A stretch of DNA of 64,000 nt from Paracoccaceae bacterium (GCA_024742405.1 JANSYP010000001.1:372001-436000); one strand, 5' to 3'. Positions 35,754 through 44,124 are shown, numbered from the stretch's first letter. Numbers and translations: made by a program. The notes: generated from the sequence alone by a model not told the origin.

Positions 35754-36932
35754 ATGAAAAAGATCCTCCTTGCTTCCAGCGTGCTGGCCATGACCGCCTC
35801 GGTTGCCGCCGCTGAAGTCACCGTGGGCGGCGACGCCTACTACGGTGTTGTCTACATCGACACGGACGACGTCTTCCTGAACAACACCAACGGGAAAAGC
35901 CAGAACTACGCATTCGCGTTCGATCTGGACATCGACTTCACCGCTTCCGGTGAGTCGGACAGCGGTATCGTCTTCGGCGCGTCCATCGACGCCGACGACA
36001 CACCCAAGGCACAGGGTGTGCGCGGGTTCGACGGTGAAGTCTTTGTGTCGGGCGCCTTCGGCCGTCTGGCCATGGGTGACACCGACGGCGCGGCAGAAGC
36101 TGTCGTTGGCGACCTTGACTTCGTCAGCCTGTCGGGCCTCGGCGACTTCAACGAAGTCCTGTACCTGCTCTCCGCTGGCGATCCTTCCTGTTCGCGTGTC
36201 CTGGACGCCAATGGCGACCCGATCCGGATCATCGACCCGAACACCGGTCTTCCCACCGGCAGCTTCGAGACCACCGGTCCGTGTCAGCAGGGTCCCCTGG
36301 CTCTCTACACCTACGACTATGAAGGCTTCACAGGCGCCATCGGCCTGAACGACGACGAAGGTTGGTCGATCGGTGCCGGCTACGACGGCGGCGCATGGAG
36401 CGTTGGTCTCGCCTACGAGCAAGTGCCTGAAGGTACCGAGATCACCGTGTTCGACGCCACCGACTTCCTCCGTGGCGCGGAACTGGTGGTGCCGGCAGAA
36501 AACGGCTCTGTGAACCACATCATCGGTCAGGCGTCCTACACGTTCGCCAACACCACGATCAAGGGCTACTACGGTCAGCTCGACGCAGGCGCCGGCGCGC
36601 CTGAGTTCGTCGTGGCTCCGAACGGTGTCCCTGTCCGGACCAATGGCGACGGCACGTTCGACCAGTACGGCATCTCGATCGAGAGCACCTTCGACGCGAT
36701 CACCGTCGGCGCGTTCTACCGTGAGATCAACAACGACACTCCCGGTCTGAAGCGTTCGTTCTTCTACGGTGTTGGTGCGTCCTACGACCTCGGCGGCGGT
36801 CTCGCCCTCGTCGGCTCGGTCGGTGGCGGCGACGTCTACACGATGCCGGCAACTCCGTTCCTGACGGACACCTTCACCAACCAGGACAACAGCTACTGGG
36901 CCGCAGACTTCGGTCTGGACTTCGCATTCTGA
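35754..36932 (+). CDS. Outer-membrane porin
   Basis: The 392-residue protein has a signal peptide (residues 1-20, MKKILLASSVLAMTASVAAA), alternating beta strands with acidic loops and a C-terminal Phe (DFGLDFAF), the BAM-recognised end of porins. GAFGRLAMGDTDGAAEA matches the constriction region of Rhodobacter-type general porins. Two Cys (in DPSCSR and GPCQQG) could form a loop disulfide. GAGG lies six bases before the ATG, codons are strongly biased towards C-ending ones, and a strong terminator follows, all signs of high expression. Confidence 0.93.
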   Translation: MKKILLASSVLAMTASVAAAEVTVGGDAYYGVVYIDTDDVFLNNTNGKSQNYAFAFDLDIDFTASGESDSGIVFGASIDADDTPKAQGVRGFDGEVFVSGAFGRLAMGDTDGAAEAVVGDLDFVSLSGLGDFNEVLYLLSAGDPSCSRVLDANGDPIRIIDPNTGLPTGSFETTGPCQQGPLALYTYDYEGFTGAIGLNDDEGWSIGAGYDGGAWSVGLAYEQVPEGTEITVFDATDFLRGAELVVPAENGSVNHIIGQASYTFANTTIKGYYGQLDAGAGAPEFVVAPNGVPVRTNGDGTFDQYGISIESTFDAITVGAFYREINNDTPGLKRSFFYGVGASYDLGGGLALVGSVGGGDVYTMPATPFLTDTFTNQDNSYWAADFGLDFAF

Positions 36933-36956
36933 TTGCGAAACCCAACCACTACTCGG

Positions 36957-36989
36957 AAAGAGCGGGCCTTGTGCCCGCTCTTTTCTTTT
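36957..36989 (+). terminator. Rho-independent terminator of the porin gene
   Basis: An 11-bp stem (36957-36967 with 36973-36983, core GAGCGGGC/GCCCGCTC) with a five-base loop is followed by TTTTCTTTT. It lies 25 bases after the porin stop. Confidence 0.92.
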
Positions 36990-37054
36990 GAGCGACATCG
37001 CAATATCCCGCCGCTGGCGATGGCAAAACCCGACCCGTGACTAGGGAGAGTGTG

Positions 37055-37717
37055 ATGGGGCTGCAGGACATCAAGGACCGGATCGAAGCCGAAGAGGTCC
37101 GCGCAGGGCGTCCGCGCGGATCGGTCGAACTGATCGCGATCTCCAAGGTGCAACCGTTGGAGCGGATCGAGGCGGTTCTGGCCCAGGGTCATCGGCTGTT
37201 CGGCGAAAACCGGGTGCAGGAAGCCGCCGGCAAATGGCCGGATCTGATGGAACGCTTCGACGGCGTTCGGCTTCATCTCGTCGGGCCGCTGCAGACCAAC
37301 AAGGTGAAACAGGCAGTGGAGCTCTTCGACGCCATCCATTCGGTGGACCGCGAAAAGCTGGCCCGAAAGCTGGCAGACCTGGCTCAATCTCGAGGCACCT
37401 GTCCGGAGCTGTTCGTCCAGGTCAATACAGGTGAAGAGGCCCAGAAGGCCGGGCTTCTGCCCGCCGATGCCGACGCGTTCGTGGCGCGCTGCCGGGACAT
37501 GGATCTGCCGCTCACAGGTTTGATGTGTATCCCGCCGGTGGACGAAGAACCGAGCCTGCATTTCGCGCTACTTGCCAAGATCGCCGCGCGCAACGGGCTG
37601 AGTGGACTTTCGATGGGCATGTCCGGCGATTTCGAACGGGCCGTGGCGCTTGGCGCGACCCATGTGCGCGTGGGTTCCGCGATTTTCGGCGCGCGCGATC
37701 CAGCCACGGCGGTCTGA
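37055..37717 (+). CDS. YggS/PLPBP family pyridoxal-phosphate homeostasis protein
   Basis: The 220-residue single-domain PLP-binding protein keeps free pyridoxal phosphate and amino-acid pools balanced. The PLP lysine is in LIAISKVQP (about residue 32), FGENRVQEA and HLVGPLQTNK follow, and GLSMGMSGDFERAVALG closes the phosphate site. GGAG is seven bases before ATG 37055; a GTG at 37037 lacks a site. It follows the porin terminator and is probably transcribed alone. Confidence 0.93.
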   Translation: MGLQDIKDRIEAEEVRAGRPRGSVELIAISKVQPLERIEAVLAQGHRLFGENRVQEAAGKWPDLMERFDGVRLHLVGPLQTNKVKQAVELFDAIHSVDREKLARKLADLAQSRGTCPELFVQVNTGEEAQKAGLLPADADAFVARCRDMDLPLTGLMCIPPVDEEPSLHFALLAKIAARNGLSGLSMGMSGDFERAVALGATHVRVGSAIFGARDPATAV

Positions 37718-37750
37718 GATTCCGTATCCAACTCTTGCGTGGCGGGTCGG

Positions 37751-38257
37751 CTAACCGCTTACGATCAGACGTGTTTCATGCCGGATGCGCGGTGCGATCC
37801 AGCGCAGATCCTCCGGTGCAAAGGCGACGCAGCCCTCGGTCGGGTGACGTGGTTTGCGCCAGGCGTGCAGAAAGATCGCCGAGCCTGCGCCCCGGACCGC
37901 GTAGGGCCAGTTCCAGTCAGTGATCAGCACCATGTCATAGAGCGGATCGGCGCGGCGCAGCCGTTCGTGACTCGGAGCATAGGGCGCGCGCACCATCAGG
38001 TTGTAGTCTTCGTCGCCCGGATCGTCGGACCACAGATCGCCAGGCCGGATCGGCAGGGCCCAGTCGGCCGGGCGCGCCAGACGGTCGGGCCGCCAAAGCA
38101 TACCCACGAGCCGGTGCACGCCGGCGGGCGTTGCCCCGTCGCCTTCGCGTTTGCTCCGGGAAATCCCGCCGCGCCCGATTGCGCAGGGAAAGCTGCGTCC
38201 GAGAAAACGCGCACCCCAACGGGTCACGGTGATGTCGTGGCGCCGGGCCGGCGTCAC
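37751..38257 (-). CDS. L,D-transpeptidase (YkuD) family protein
   Basis: The 168-residue protein has the YkuD catalytic signature in modified form: FLHAWRKPRHPTEGCVAF with the active Cys (about residue 142). L,D-transpeptidases cross-link peptidoglycan or attach lipoproteins. No signal peptide is seen, which is odd for a periplasmic enzyme, although members of this subgroup often lack one. The GTG start at 38257 overlaps the ribA stop by four bases. Confidence 0.85.
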   Translation of the reverse strand: MTPARRHDITVTRWGARFLGRSFPCAIGRGGISRSKREGDGATPAGVHRLVGMLWRPDRLARPADWALPIRPGDLWSDDPGDEDYNLMVRAPYAPSHERLRRADPLYDMVLITDWNWPYAVRGAGSAIFLHAWRKPRHPTEGCVAFAPEDLRWIAPRIRHETRLIVSG

Positions 38258-39375
38258 AGCAGATGGCCGGATTTCGCGGCCTTCGTGGCGAGATATGCCG
38301 CATTCTCGGACGTCTTTCCGGCGACGAGCGGGACACGTTCGGTTACGGTGATGCCGCTCTCTTCGAGACGCGCCACCTTGGCGGGGTTGTTTGTCATCAG
38401 GCGGGCCCGGTCGAAGCCCATCTGCCGCAGGATCTGCGCGCCGAGGCGGAAATCGCGCTCGTCATCCTCGAACCCCAGCCGGTGATTGGCCTCCACCGTG
38501 TCGAATCCCTGATCCTGCAGCGTATAGGCGCGCATCTTGTTGGCCAGCCCGATGCCGCGCCCCTCCTGATTGAGATAGAGCAGCACGCCGGCGCCTTCGG
38601 CCGCCATCTGCGCCAGCGCCCCGCGCAACTGCGGGCCGCAATCGCATTTGAGCGAACCCAGCAGATCGCCGGTGAAGCAGGCCGAATGCAGTCTGGTAAG
38701 GACCGGGGCGGCGCGCGCCGGGCTGCCGATCTCCACGGCGTAATGCTCTTCGCCGCCATCCTCGGGCCTGAAGACATGGAGCCGCCCCTCCGGCGAGACC
38801 GTCAGGGGCATCCGGGCCGATACGATCGGATCGAGCCGCGGCGTATCGGGCCGCTCCGCCACTTCCGCCAGGGTCAGAACGGTGAGCTGCTCGGGGGACG
38901 CCGCGGCGGCGTCTCGCGGCGTGACGACAAGCACGGCAGGCAGAAGCCGCGCCTCCTTGGTCAGCCGAACTGCCGCGCGGGCGAATTGCGCATCGCCATC
39001 GCGCAAGGCGGGCAGGGGGCCTTTCATCGGAGTGTCGAGATCGCGCCCCGGGTCGGCCAGGGCCTGCAGCCAGTCAAGTCCGGCCCAGTCCGGCAGCGGA
39101 ATGCGGGCGACATCGCCGTCATAGGGGCGCGCCTTGAGCGTTACCGCGCGCCGGGCCGTCAGTACCACCTCGGCCACGCCGGCTGTGCGCAAGGCTGCCA
39201 GCCTGTCACGCGTCAATGTCTCGAGCGGTGCGGCCAGCACCCAGCCCAGCTCCGGGTCTGTCAAAACCACCGGCAGTCCGCTGCGCAGATCGACCCGCGC
39301 GCGCGCCAAACGCTCGGCCGCGCCAGGGGTCATCCCTGGTGGCAGTCCGGCACTTTCGGGAGCGTCATCGATCAT
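38254..39375 (-). CDS. ribA: GTP cyclohydrolase II with N-terminal RibB-like extension
   Basis: The enzyme opens GTP in the first step of riboflavin synthesis. The 373-residue protein is almost twice as long as Escherichia coli RibA (196). The C-terminal half holds the zinc site HSACFTGDLLGSLKCDCG and the catalytic LNQEGRGIGLANKMRAY. The N-terminal part (about 1-190) resembles a DHBP synthase fold in outline but lacks its acidic DxEDRENEGD motif, so it should not be active. ATG 39375 is used. It is followed in overlap by the L,D-transpeptidase gene. Confidence 0.92.
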   Translation of the reverse strand: MIDDAPESAGLPPGMTPGAAERLARARVDLRSGLPVVLTDPELGWVLAAPLETLTRDRLAALRTAGVAEVVLTARRAVTLKARPYDGDVARIPLPDWAGLDWLQALADPGRDLDTPMKGPLPALRDGDAQFARAAVRLTKEARLLPAVLVVTPRDAAAASPEQLTVLTLAEVAERPDTPRLDPIVSARMPLTVSPEGRLHVFRPEDGGEEHYAVEIGSPARAAPVLTRLHSACFTGDLLGSLKCDCGPQLRGALAQMAAEGAGVLLYLNQEGRGIGLANKMRAYTLQDQGFDTVEANHRLGFEDDERDFRLGAQILRQMGFDRARLMTNNPAKVARLEESGITVTERVPLVAGKTSENAAYLATKAAKSGHLL

Positions 39376-39498
39376 ATTGGACGGCAATCCTGAAACAAAG
39401 CCCGCTCCTGACACACGAGCGCGTGAGAGGATTGCAGCAAATCTTGTCGGTTGGCCAGCAACTACGCATCTGGTCCTTCAATAGAGGAGACCAACGAT

Positions 39499-40185
39499 AT
39501 GGGCGCATTGAAAAAAATCCTGCTTGTCGATGATGACGACGATTTGCGCGAGGCGCTATCGGAGCAGCTCGTGATGACCGAAGAGTTCGACGTTTTCGAG
39601 GCCGGCGATGGTCACGATGCGATGGCCAAGGCCAAGTCGGCGCTCTACGATCTTGTGATTCTGGATGTCGGGTTGCCCGATACGGACGGGCGCGAGCTCT
39701 GCCGGGTGATGCGCAAGCAGGGTGTGAAATGCCCCGTTGTGATGCTCACGGGCCATGACAGCGATGCCGACACGATCCTCGGCCTGGACGCCGGGGCCAA
39801 CGATTACGTGACCAAGCCCTTCAAGTTTCCGGTCCTGCTCGCTCGGATCCGTGCCCAGCTGCGCCAGCATGAGCAGTCCGAAGATGCGGTGTTTCAGCTT
39901 GGGCCCTACACATTCAAGCCGTCGATGAAGATGCTGATCGACGAGGCGGAGAAGAAGATCCGGCTGACCGAGAAAGAGACCAACATTCTGAAGTTTCTCT
40001 ATCGGGCGTCCGAGGGTGTCGTGGCGCGCGATGTGCTGCTGCACGAGGTCTGGGGCTACAATGCCGGGGTGACGACCCACACGCTGGAAACGCATATTTA
40101 CCGGCTGCGTCAGAAGATCGAACCCGATCCCTCGAACGCGCGGCTTCTGGTCACCGAAAGCGGTGGCTACCGGCTGGTGGCCTGA
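39499..40185 (+). CDS. OmpR/PhoB-type response regulator
   Basis: The 228-residue protein has a receiver domain (acidic pocket DDDDD at 11-15, phospho-acceptor Asp56 in LVILDVGLPD, Thr in VVMLTGHD, Lys in YVTKPFKF) and a C-terminal winged helix (LTEKETNILKFLYRA, then HTLETHIYRLRQKIEPDPSN). A strong GAGGAG site is nine bases before ATG 39499. No sensor kinase lies next to it, so it is an orphan in this window. It is divergent from ribA. Its transcript probably runs into the structured region described at 40200-40356. Confidence 0.93.
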   Translation: MGALKKILLVDDDDDLREALSEQLVMTEEFDVFEAGDGHDAMAKAKSALYDLVILDVGLPDTDGRELCRVMRKQGVKCPVVMLTGHDSDADTILGLDAGANDYVTKPFKFPVLLARIRAQLRQHEQSEDAVFQLGPYTFKPSMKMLIDEAEKKIRLTEKETNILKFLYRASEGVVARDVLLHEVWGYNAGVTTHTLETHIYRLRQKIEPDPSNARLLVTESGGYRLVA

Positions 40186-40199
40186 GCCTGCGTTAAAAG

Positions 40200-40356
40200 C
40201 GCGTCAAGGGACCGAGACAAAAGTCCCATGTCGGAAAGTCGCATTGTGCCGAAGGGTCCATATTCGGCATGGTGCATGTGAAAGATCCCCTTGTGCCGGG
40301 GTTATGGCACTACCTCCCTGTTGGACTGGCCCGCACTTCGGTGCGGGCCTTTTTTC
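40200..40356 (+). ncRNA. Candidate small RNA or 3'-UTR-derived sRNA with CCUCCC motif
   Basis: Downstream of the response regulator lie a 5-bp stem (40208-40212/40223-40227), a 13-bp stem with three G-U pairs (40241-40253/40263-40275), a 5-bp stem GTGCC/GGCAC (40293-40297/40306-40310), a single-stranded TACCTCCCTGTTGGACT and a strong terminator. The CCTCCC stretch is complementary to Shine-Dalgarno sequences and is typical of trans-acting sRNAs of Rhodobacter and rhizobia. No known RNA family is recognised. It could be processed from the mRNA or have its own promoter. Confidence 0.45.
40328..40355 (+). terminator. Strong rho-independent terminator after the response regulator / sRNA
   Basis: A 9-bp stem GGCCCGCAC/GTGCGGGCC with the stable TTCG tetraloop (40328-40336, 40341-40349) is followed by six T. 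The minus-strand side has no T-run, so it serves the plus strand only. Confidence 0.93.
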
Positions 40357-40358
40357 TG

Positions 40359-41063
40359 TCAGGTCTTGCGCAGATGCGCCGCGCAGATCGCTTCCTGCGC
40401 GTTGATCAGCTCCGTCAGTTTGGCCTGGGCGTCAGCCATTTCGCTCTCGCTCATCCGCGGCTTCGGGGTGAAGCCCTGACCCACCGAAAAAACGCCGCGG
40501 CACCAGGGCAGGGGCACGATCAGCCGGTCCCAGGTCCGCAGCCGGATCGACCGGGTGACGGCGTAGGCGCAGGGCGTCACGGGAAGCTGCGCCAGCGTCG
40601 CAATGACGAGCGCGCCGGGTTTGGGCTCACGCGCAGGGCCCATTGGGCCGTCGACGGTGATCGCCAGGGTTTTGCCGGCGCGCAGATGACGCACGGAGTC
40701 GCGTACGGGGCCGATATTCACGTCCGATGTGCCCACCTCGATGATCTCGATGCCAAGGCCGCGCATGTGTTCGGCCATGATTTGGGCATCGGCGTGACGG
40801 CTGACGACCGCGCCGCCGCCATGGTCGCTCCAGTCGCGCATATAGGCCATCATGATGAGCTGCTCGTGCCAGAAGCACAAAAGCCGCGGCACCCCGCGGG
40901 CGATGTCGGCTTCGTAGCTTTCCATTCCGAGCCGGTCCCAGCGGATCGTGCGGTAGCAAAACGCGACATAGCGCGCATAGAGCGCCTTGAGCACGTTTTG
41001 CACCCGGTCGCTTTTCTGCAGTCGAATCTCGAAATTGCGCCAATGGCGCTGCAACCTGTTCAC
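40359..41063 (-). CDS. DUF374 lysophospholipid acyltransferase-like protein
   Basis: The 234-residue protein has the DUF374 core: LLCFWHEQLIMMAYM, SRHADAQIMAEHMRGLG, an acceptor loop ITVDGPMGPAREPKPGAL and WDRLIVPLPW. The family is related to glycerolipid and lipid A acyltransferases. A GTG at 41063 with GGGGAC upstream is chosen; the frame upstream codes for low-complexity sequence. In many Rhodobacteraceae this gene sits directly before waaA; here it stands alone near xthA, about 22 kb away. Confidence 0.82.
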   Translation of the reverse strand: MNRLQRHWRNFEIRLQKSDRVQNVLKALYARYVAFCYRTIRWDRLGMESYEADIARGVPRLLCFWHEQLIMMAYMRDWSDHGGGAVVSRHADAQIMAEHMRGLGIEIIEVGTSDVNIGPVRDSVRHLRAGKTLAITVDGPMGPAREPKPGALVIATLAQLPVTPCAYAVTRSIRLRTWDRLIVPLPWCRGVFSVGQGFTPKPRMSESEMADAQAKLTELINAQEAICAAHLRKT

Positions 41064-41282
41064 CCGGCCGTCCCCGTATCGCCGTCGATGCGCGGGACAT
41101 ACGCCGCGGACCGGAACTACCCAAGATCGAAGCGCGCCAGGGCCGTCCGCTCTGGCCCCGGAGCGATGCAAGAGCGCCACAGTTTCGGGGGCGCGCGGGG
41201 GGACCGGCTGGCGGAATTTCCCTTTCAGCTTTTCGGGCTGCCCGCTAACAGACGCCATCCGAGTCTTGAAAGCGCCCCACTC

Positions 41283-42071
41283 ATGTCCCTCACCGTGGCC
41301 ACCTGGAACATCAACTCCGTGCGTCTGCGCGCCGATCTCGTGACGCGTCTGCTGCGCGACGAGGCCCCCGATGTATTGTGCCTGCAGGAATGCAAATGTA
41401 CCGCCGACAAGATCCCTGTCGAGCTATTTTCCGCGGCCGGTTACGGGCACTGCGTGGCGCGTGGGCAGAAGAGCTATAACGGCGTCGCGATCCTGTCGCG
41501 TCTGCCGCTGGAGGATGCCGGCCAGCGCGATTTCGTCGGCAAGGGGGATGCGCGCCATGTCGCGGCCCGGCTGGAGAGCGGGATCACGATCCACAACTGC
41601 TATGTCCCCGCGGGCGGCGACGTGCCCGACCGCGAGGTGAACGAAAAGTTCGGCCACAAGCTCGATTTCGTCGCCGAACTGCGCGACTGGTTCCGCGACG
41701 AGACGCCCGAGAAGTCCATTCTGGTCGGGGATCTGAACATCGCCCCGCGCGAGGATGACGTCTGGTCCCACAAGCAGCTTCTCAAGGTCGTCAGCCACAC
41801 GCCTGTCGAGGTCGAGGCCTTTGAGGAGGCGCGCGAGGCCGGGGGCTGGGCCGACGTGACCCGCGCGGATATCCCCGACGGGCAGCTCTATTCCTGGTGG
41901 AGCTACCGCGCGCGGGACTGGGACGCTGCCGACAAGGGCCGCCGACTGGACCATATCTGGGCCTCGCGCGATCTGGCCGGGTCGGCCCACGGATCGCGGG
42001 TCCTGCGTGATGTGCGCGGCTGGGAGAAACCGTCGGACCACGCGCCGGTTTTTGCGAGCTTCGATGTCTGA
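41283..42071 (+). CDS. xthA: Exodeoxyribonuclease III
   Basis: The 262-residue enzyme is an AP endonuclease / 3'-5' exonuclease of base-excision repair. Motifs are in order: ATWNINSVRLR, the metal Glu in LCLQECKC, YNGVAILSR, VGDLNIAPRE and the C-terminal RLDHIWAS and SDHAPVFASF with the catalytic His. ATG 41283 is the first codon before ATWNINS; longer forms are antisense to the DUF374 gene. It overlaps the next gene by eight bases. Confidence 0.95.
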   Translation: MSLTVATWNINSVRLRADLVTRLLRDEAPDVLCLQECKCTADKIPVELFSAAGYGHCVARGQKSYNGVAILSRLPLEDAGQRDFVGKGDARHVAARLESGITIHNCYVPAGGDVPDREVNEKFGHKLDFVAELRDWFRDETPEKSILVGDLNIAPREDDVWSHKQLLKVVSHTPVEVEAFEEAREAGGWADVTRADIPDGQLYSWWSYRARDWDAADKGRRLDHIWASRDLAGSAHGSRVLRDVRGWEKPSDHAPVFASFDV

Positions 42072-42618
42072 CGCGCCGCTCTTCGGGCTCTGCCGCGAGG
42101 AGGGGCCGCGGGTCGATGATCTTCTACGCGCGATGGCGGGTGGATTACGCGCGCGCGGCTTGCCGGTGGCGGGGTATGTGCAGGAGCGGCTGAGCGCGCC
42201 CGATTGCAGCTGTCCGGGGATCCTGCTGCACGATCTGGCGAGCGGCGTTGCCCACGATATCAGCGAAAAGCGCGGACCCGGCGCGTCAGGCTGCAATCTG
42301 GACTGGGCGGCCCTGACCGAACGGGCCGGCGATCTGGAGCGGGCTGTCGCCGAGCGTGCGCCCGCGCTGGTGATCGTCAGCCGCTTTGGCAAGGCGGAGG
42401 CCGAGGGCCGCGGGTTCTGCGGGGTGATCGAAACCTGCATGGACCGCTCGGTGCCAGTTCTGGTGGCCTACCGGGCCGGCTTTACCGAGGCCTGGGCCGG
42501 GTACCATGGCGGTCTGGCGGCGGAACTCGACGGGCGCGACCCCGAGGCGCTGCTGCGCGGTATGGGGATGGCGCCCGAGGCCGCGCGCTCCGGCGATCAG
42601 CGCAGCCAGGCGCGGTAG
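42064..42618 (+). CDS. DUF2478 family protein
   Basis: The 184-residue protein matches DUF2478: LRARGLPVAGYVQ, a Cys pair in PDCSCPGILLHDLASG, ISEKRGPGASGCNLDWAAL and APALVIVSRFGKAEAEGRG. The family has a P-loop NTPase-like outline and often occurs near molybdate or metal transport genes, which is not the case here. It starts inside the xthA end and its own end overlaps a convergent membrane-protein gene by 22 bases. Confidence 0.85.
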   Translation: MSDAPLFGLCREEGPRVDDLLRAMAGGLRARGLPVAGYVQERLSAPDCSCPGILLHDLASGVAHDISEKRGPGASGCNLDWAALTERAGDLERAVAERAPALVIVSRFGKAEAEGRGFCGVIETCMDRSVPVLVAYRAGFTEAWAGYHGGLAAELDGRDPEALLRGMGMAPEAARSGDQRSQAR

Positions 42619-43106
42619 GCCGGAACGTCCGGGCTCATATCGTCATAGAGCCAGACCATCCGATCAAGAAACCAGAGCTTTCCACCCACCGTCAGCAGCA
42701 GTCCGAACCCGACGGCCCAGAGGTCGAACGCCCACAGGCCCCAGACGAGCGGCACCAAGCCGAGGCCCGCACCGATGCCAAGGATTGTCGCCGCGCGCCG
42801 GTGATGCGTCGGGATCGGCACCGCAGCCCGGTTGAGAAGCACGCGCTCACCGAAGGTCGCCTTGGACCCCCACCGGTCGGTGTGCCGCGGCGGCGGAAAG
42901 GCCCGCGGATTGATCCAGACCCAGAGCAGCAATGCGGCCAGTGGTCCAAGCGCCGCCCAGCCGATCCACACCCTGCTCCAGATCGCCAGTGCCGCAAGGG
43001 GCAGGATCGCGACGCGGGTCCAGACACTCCACGGGTTCGCGTGGCGCGCCCAGACGGTTTCGTCCATCGCCATCGCCTGCTCGGTCGCTTTCAAAAACCG
43101 GCTCAT
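42597..43106 (-). CDS. Membrane protein, DUF6653-like
   Basis: The 169-residue protein opens with a conserved-looking ARHANPWSVWTR and has about four membrane segments in two pairs (about 31-66 and 107-145). The naming as DUF6653-like rests on the N-terminal motif only and is tentative. The function is unknown. GGAGG and GAGG sites precede the ATG. It is divergent from the thioredoxin gene, with a long inverted repeat in the space between. Confidence 0.7.
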   Translation of the reverse strand: MSRFLKATEQAMAMDETVWARHANPWSVWTRVAILPLAALAIWSRVWIGWAALGPLAALLLWVWINPRAFPPPRHTDRWGSKATFGERVLLNRAAVPIPTHHRRAATILGIGAGLGLVPLVWGLWAFDLWAVGFGLLLTVGGKLWFLDRMVWLYDDMSPDVPAYRAWLR

Positions 43107-43126
43107 CGGCCTCGGCCTCCGTTCTA

Positions 43127-43174
43127 GTCTTGGACTTTGCCCCCGTCACGAGCATATAGGGGCAAAACCAAGAC
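43127..43174. promoter_or_regulatory. Long inverted repeat in the divergent promoter region
   Basis: Two arms (43127-43143 and 43159-43174) form an 8-bp inner stem TTTGCCCC/GGGGCAAA and a 7-bp outer stem GTCTTGG/CCAAGAC separated by a two-against-one internal loop; the central loop is 15 bases. It lies 16 bases before the thioredoxin-like ATG and 21 bases before the membrane-protein start on the other strand. No T-run follows on either side, so it is not a terminator. It could be an operator or a 5'-UTR hairpin. Confidence 0.6.
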
Positions 43175-43189
43175 CGATGGGGGACCAGG

Positions 43190-44098
43190 ATGCTTGAGTT
43201 CGGTACAACACCCGCAGCGCCTGCCGCAGGTGATCTGATCAAGGACGGCACCGAGGCAACCTTTATGGCCGACGTCGTCGACGCCAGCCAGGAAGTTCCG
43301 GTGATCGTCGATTTCTGGGCGCCCTGGTGCGGGCCCTGCAAGACCCTCGGCCCGGCGCTCGAAGCGGCGGTGACCGCGGCCGGCGGCAAGGTCCGAATGG
43401 TCAAGATCAACGTCGACGAGGCCCAGGCCATCGCGGCGCAGTTGCGCATCCAGTCGATCCCCACGGTCTATGCCTTCTGGAAGGGGCAGCCGGCGGACGG
43501 GTTTCAGGGTGCTGTGGCCGGATCCGAGATCAAGGAGTTCGTCGACCGCGTTTCGGCGCTGGCGGGCGACGGCGGGCTGTCGGATGCGATATCGGCGGCC
43601 GAGGAGATGCTGGCCGAGGGGGCGGCCGTGGACGCGGCCCAGACCTTTGCCGCGATCCTGGGCGAAGAGCCGACAAATGCGGCCGCGTTCGGCGGACTGG
43701 CGCGGGCGCATCTGGCGATGGGCGAACTGGATCAGGCCGAGGCGTTGCTCAACAATGCCGAGCCCGAGATGGCCAAGGCGCCCGAGGTCGAGGCCGCGCG
43801 GGCGCAGCTCGATCTGGCCAAGCAGGCCGCTGATGCCGGTCCCGTGGCGGAGTTGCGCGCAGCGGTTGCTGCCAACGCGGACGATCTGGACGCGCGGTTC
43901 GAGCTGGCCAAGGCGCTCCATGCGGAGGGCAGCGTCGAGGAGGCGGTCGAAGAATTGCTCGCGCTCTTCCGCAAGGATCGCGAATGGAACGAGGGGGCGG
44001 CAAAGGCGCAGCTCTTCACGATTTTCGAAGCGCTCAAGCCCGATGACCCGATCGCGCTCAATGGCCGCCGGAAACTCTCGTCCATGATATTTGCCTGA
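43190..44098 (+). CDS. Thioredoxin-TPR chaperone, CnoX/YbbN-like
   Basis: The 302-residue protein joins an N-terminal thioredoxin domain (IVDFWAPWCGPCKTLGPAL, Cys47/Cys50) to a C-terminal helical TPR region from about residue 125, as in CnoX (YbbN), which holds oxidised clients for GroEL and DnaK. Escherichia coli CnoX has lost the first redox Cys, while this protein keeps WCGPC and so may be an active reductase. It is followed 26 bases later by a Lon-N-like gene and Trm112. Confidence 0.92.
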   Translation: MLEFGTTPAAPAAGDLIKDGTEATFMADVVDASQEVPVIVDFWAPWCGPCKTLGPALEAAVTAAGGKVRMVKINVDEAQAIAAQLRIQSIPTVYAFWKGQPADGFQGAVAGSEIKEFVDRVSALAGDGGLSDAISAAEEMLAEGAAVDAAQTFAAILGEEPTNAAAFGGLARAHLAMGELDQAEALLNNAEPEMAKAPEVEAARAQLDLAKQAADAGPVAELRAAVAANADDLDARFELAKALHAEGSVEEAVEELLALFRKDREWNEGAAKAQLFTIFEALKPDDPIALNGRRKLSSMIFA

Positions 44099-44124
44099 TC
44101 CGGTTGCAGTCCTAGCTGATAGCC

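Noticed and set aside
40200-40356. 6S, SRP or tmRNA
   Set aside because: Length and hairpin layout do not fit: no SRP GGAA tetraloop domain, no tRNA-like ends, no long central bulge.
40269-41282. N-terminal extension of xthA, or a short peptide starting at ATG 40269
   Set aside because: Runs through the terminator at 40328-40355 and antisense to the DUF374 gene; xthA homologues start at the ATWNINS region.
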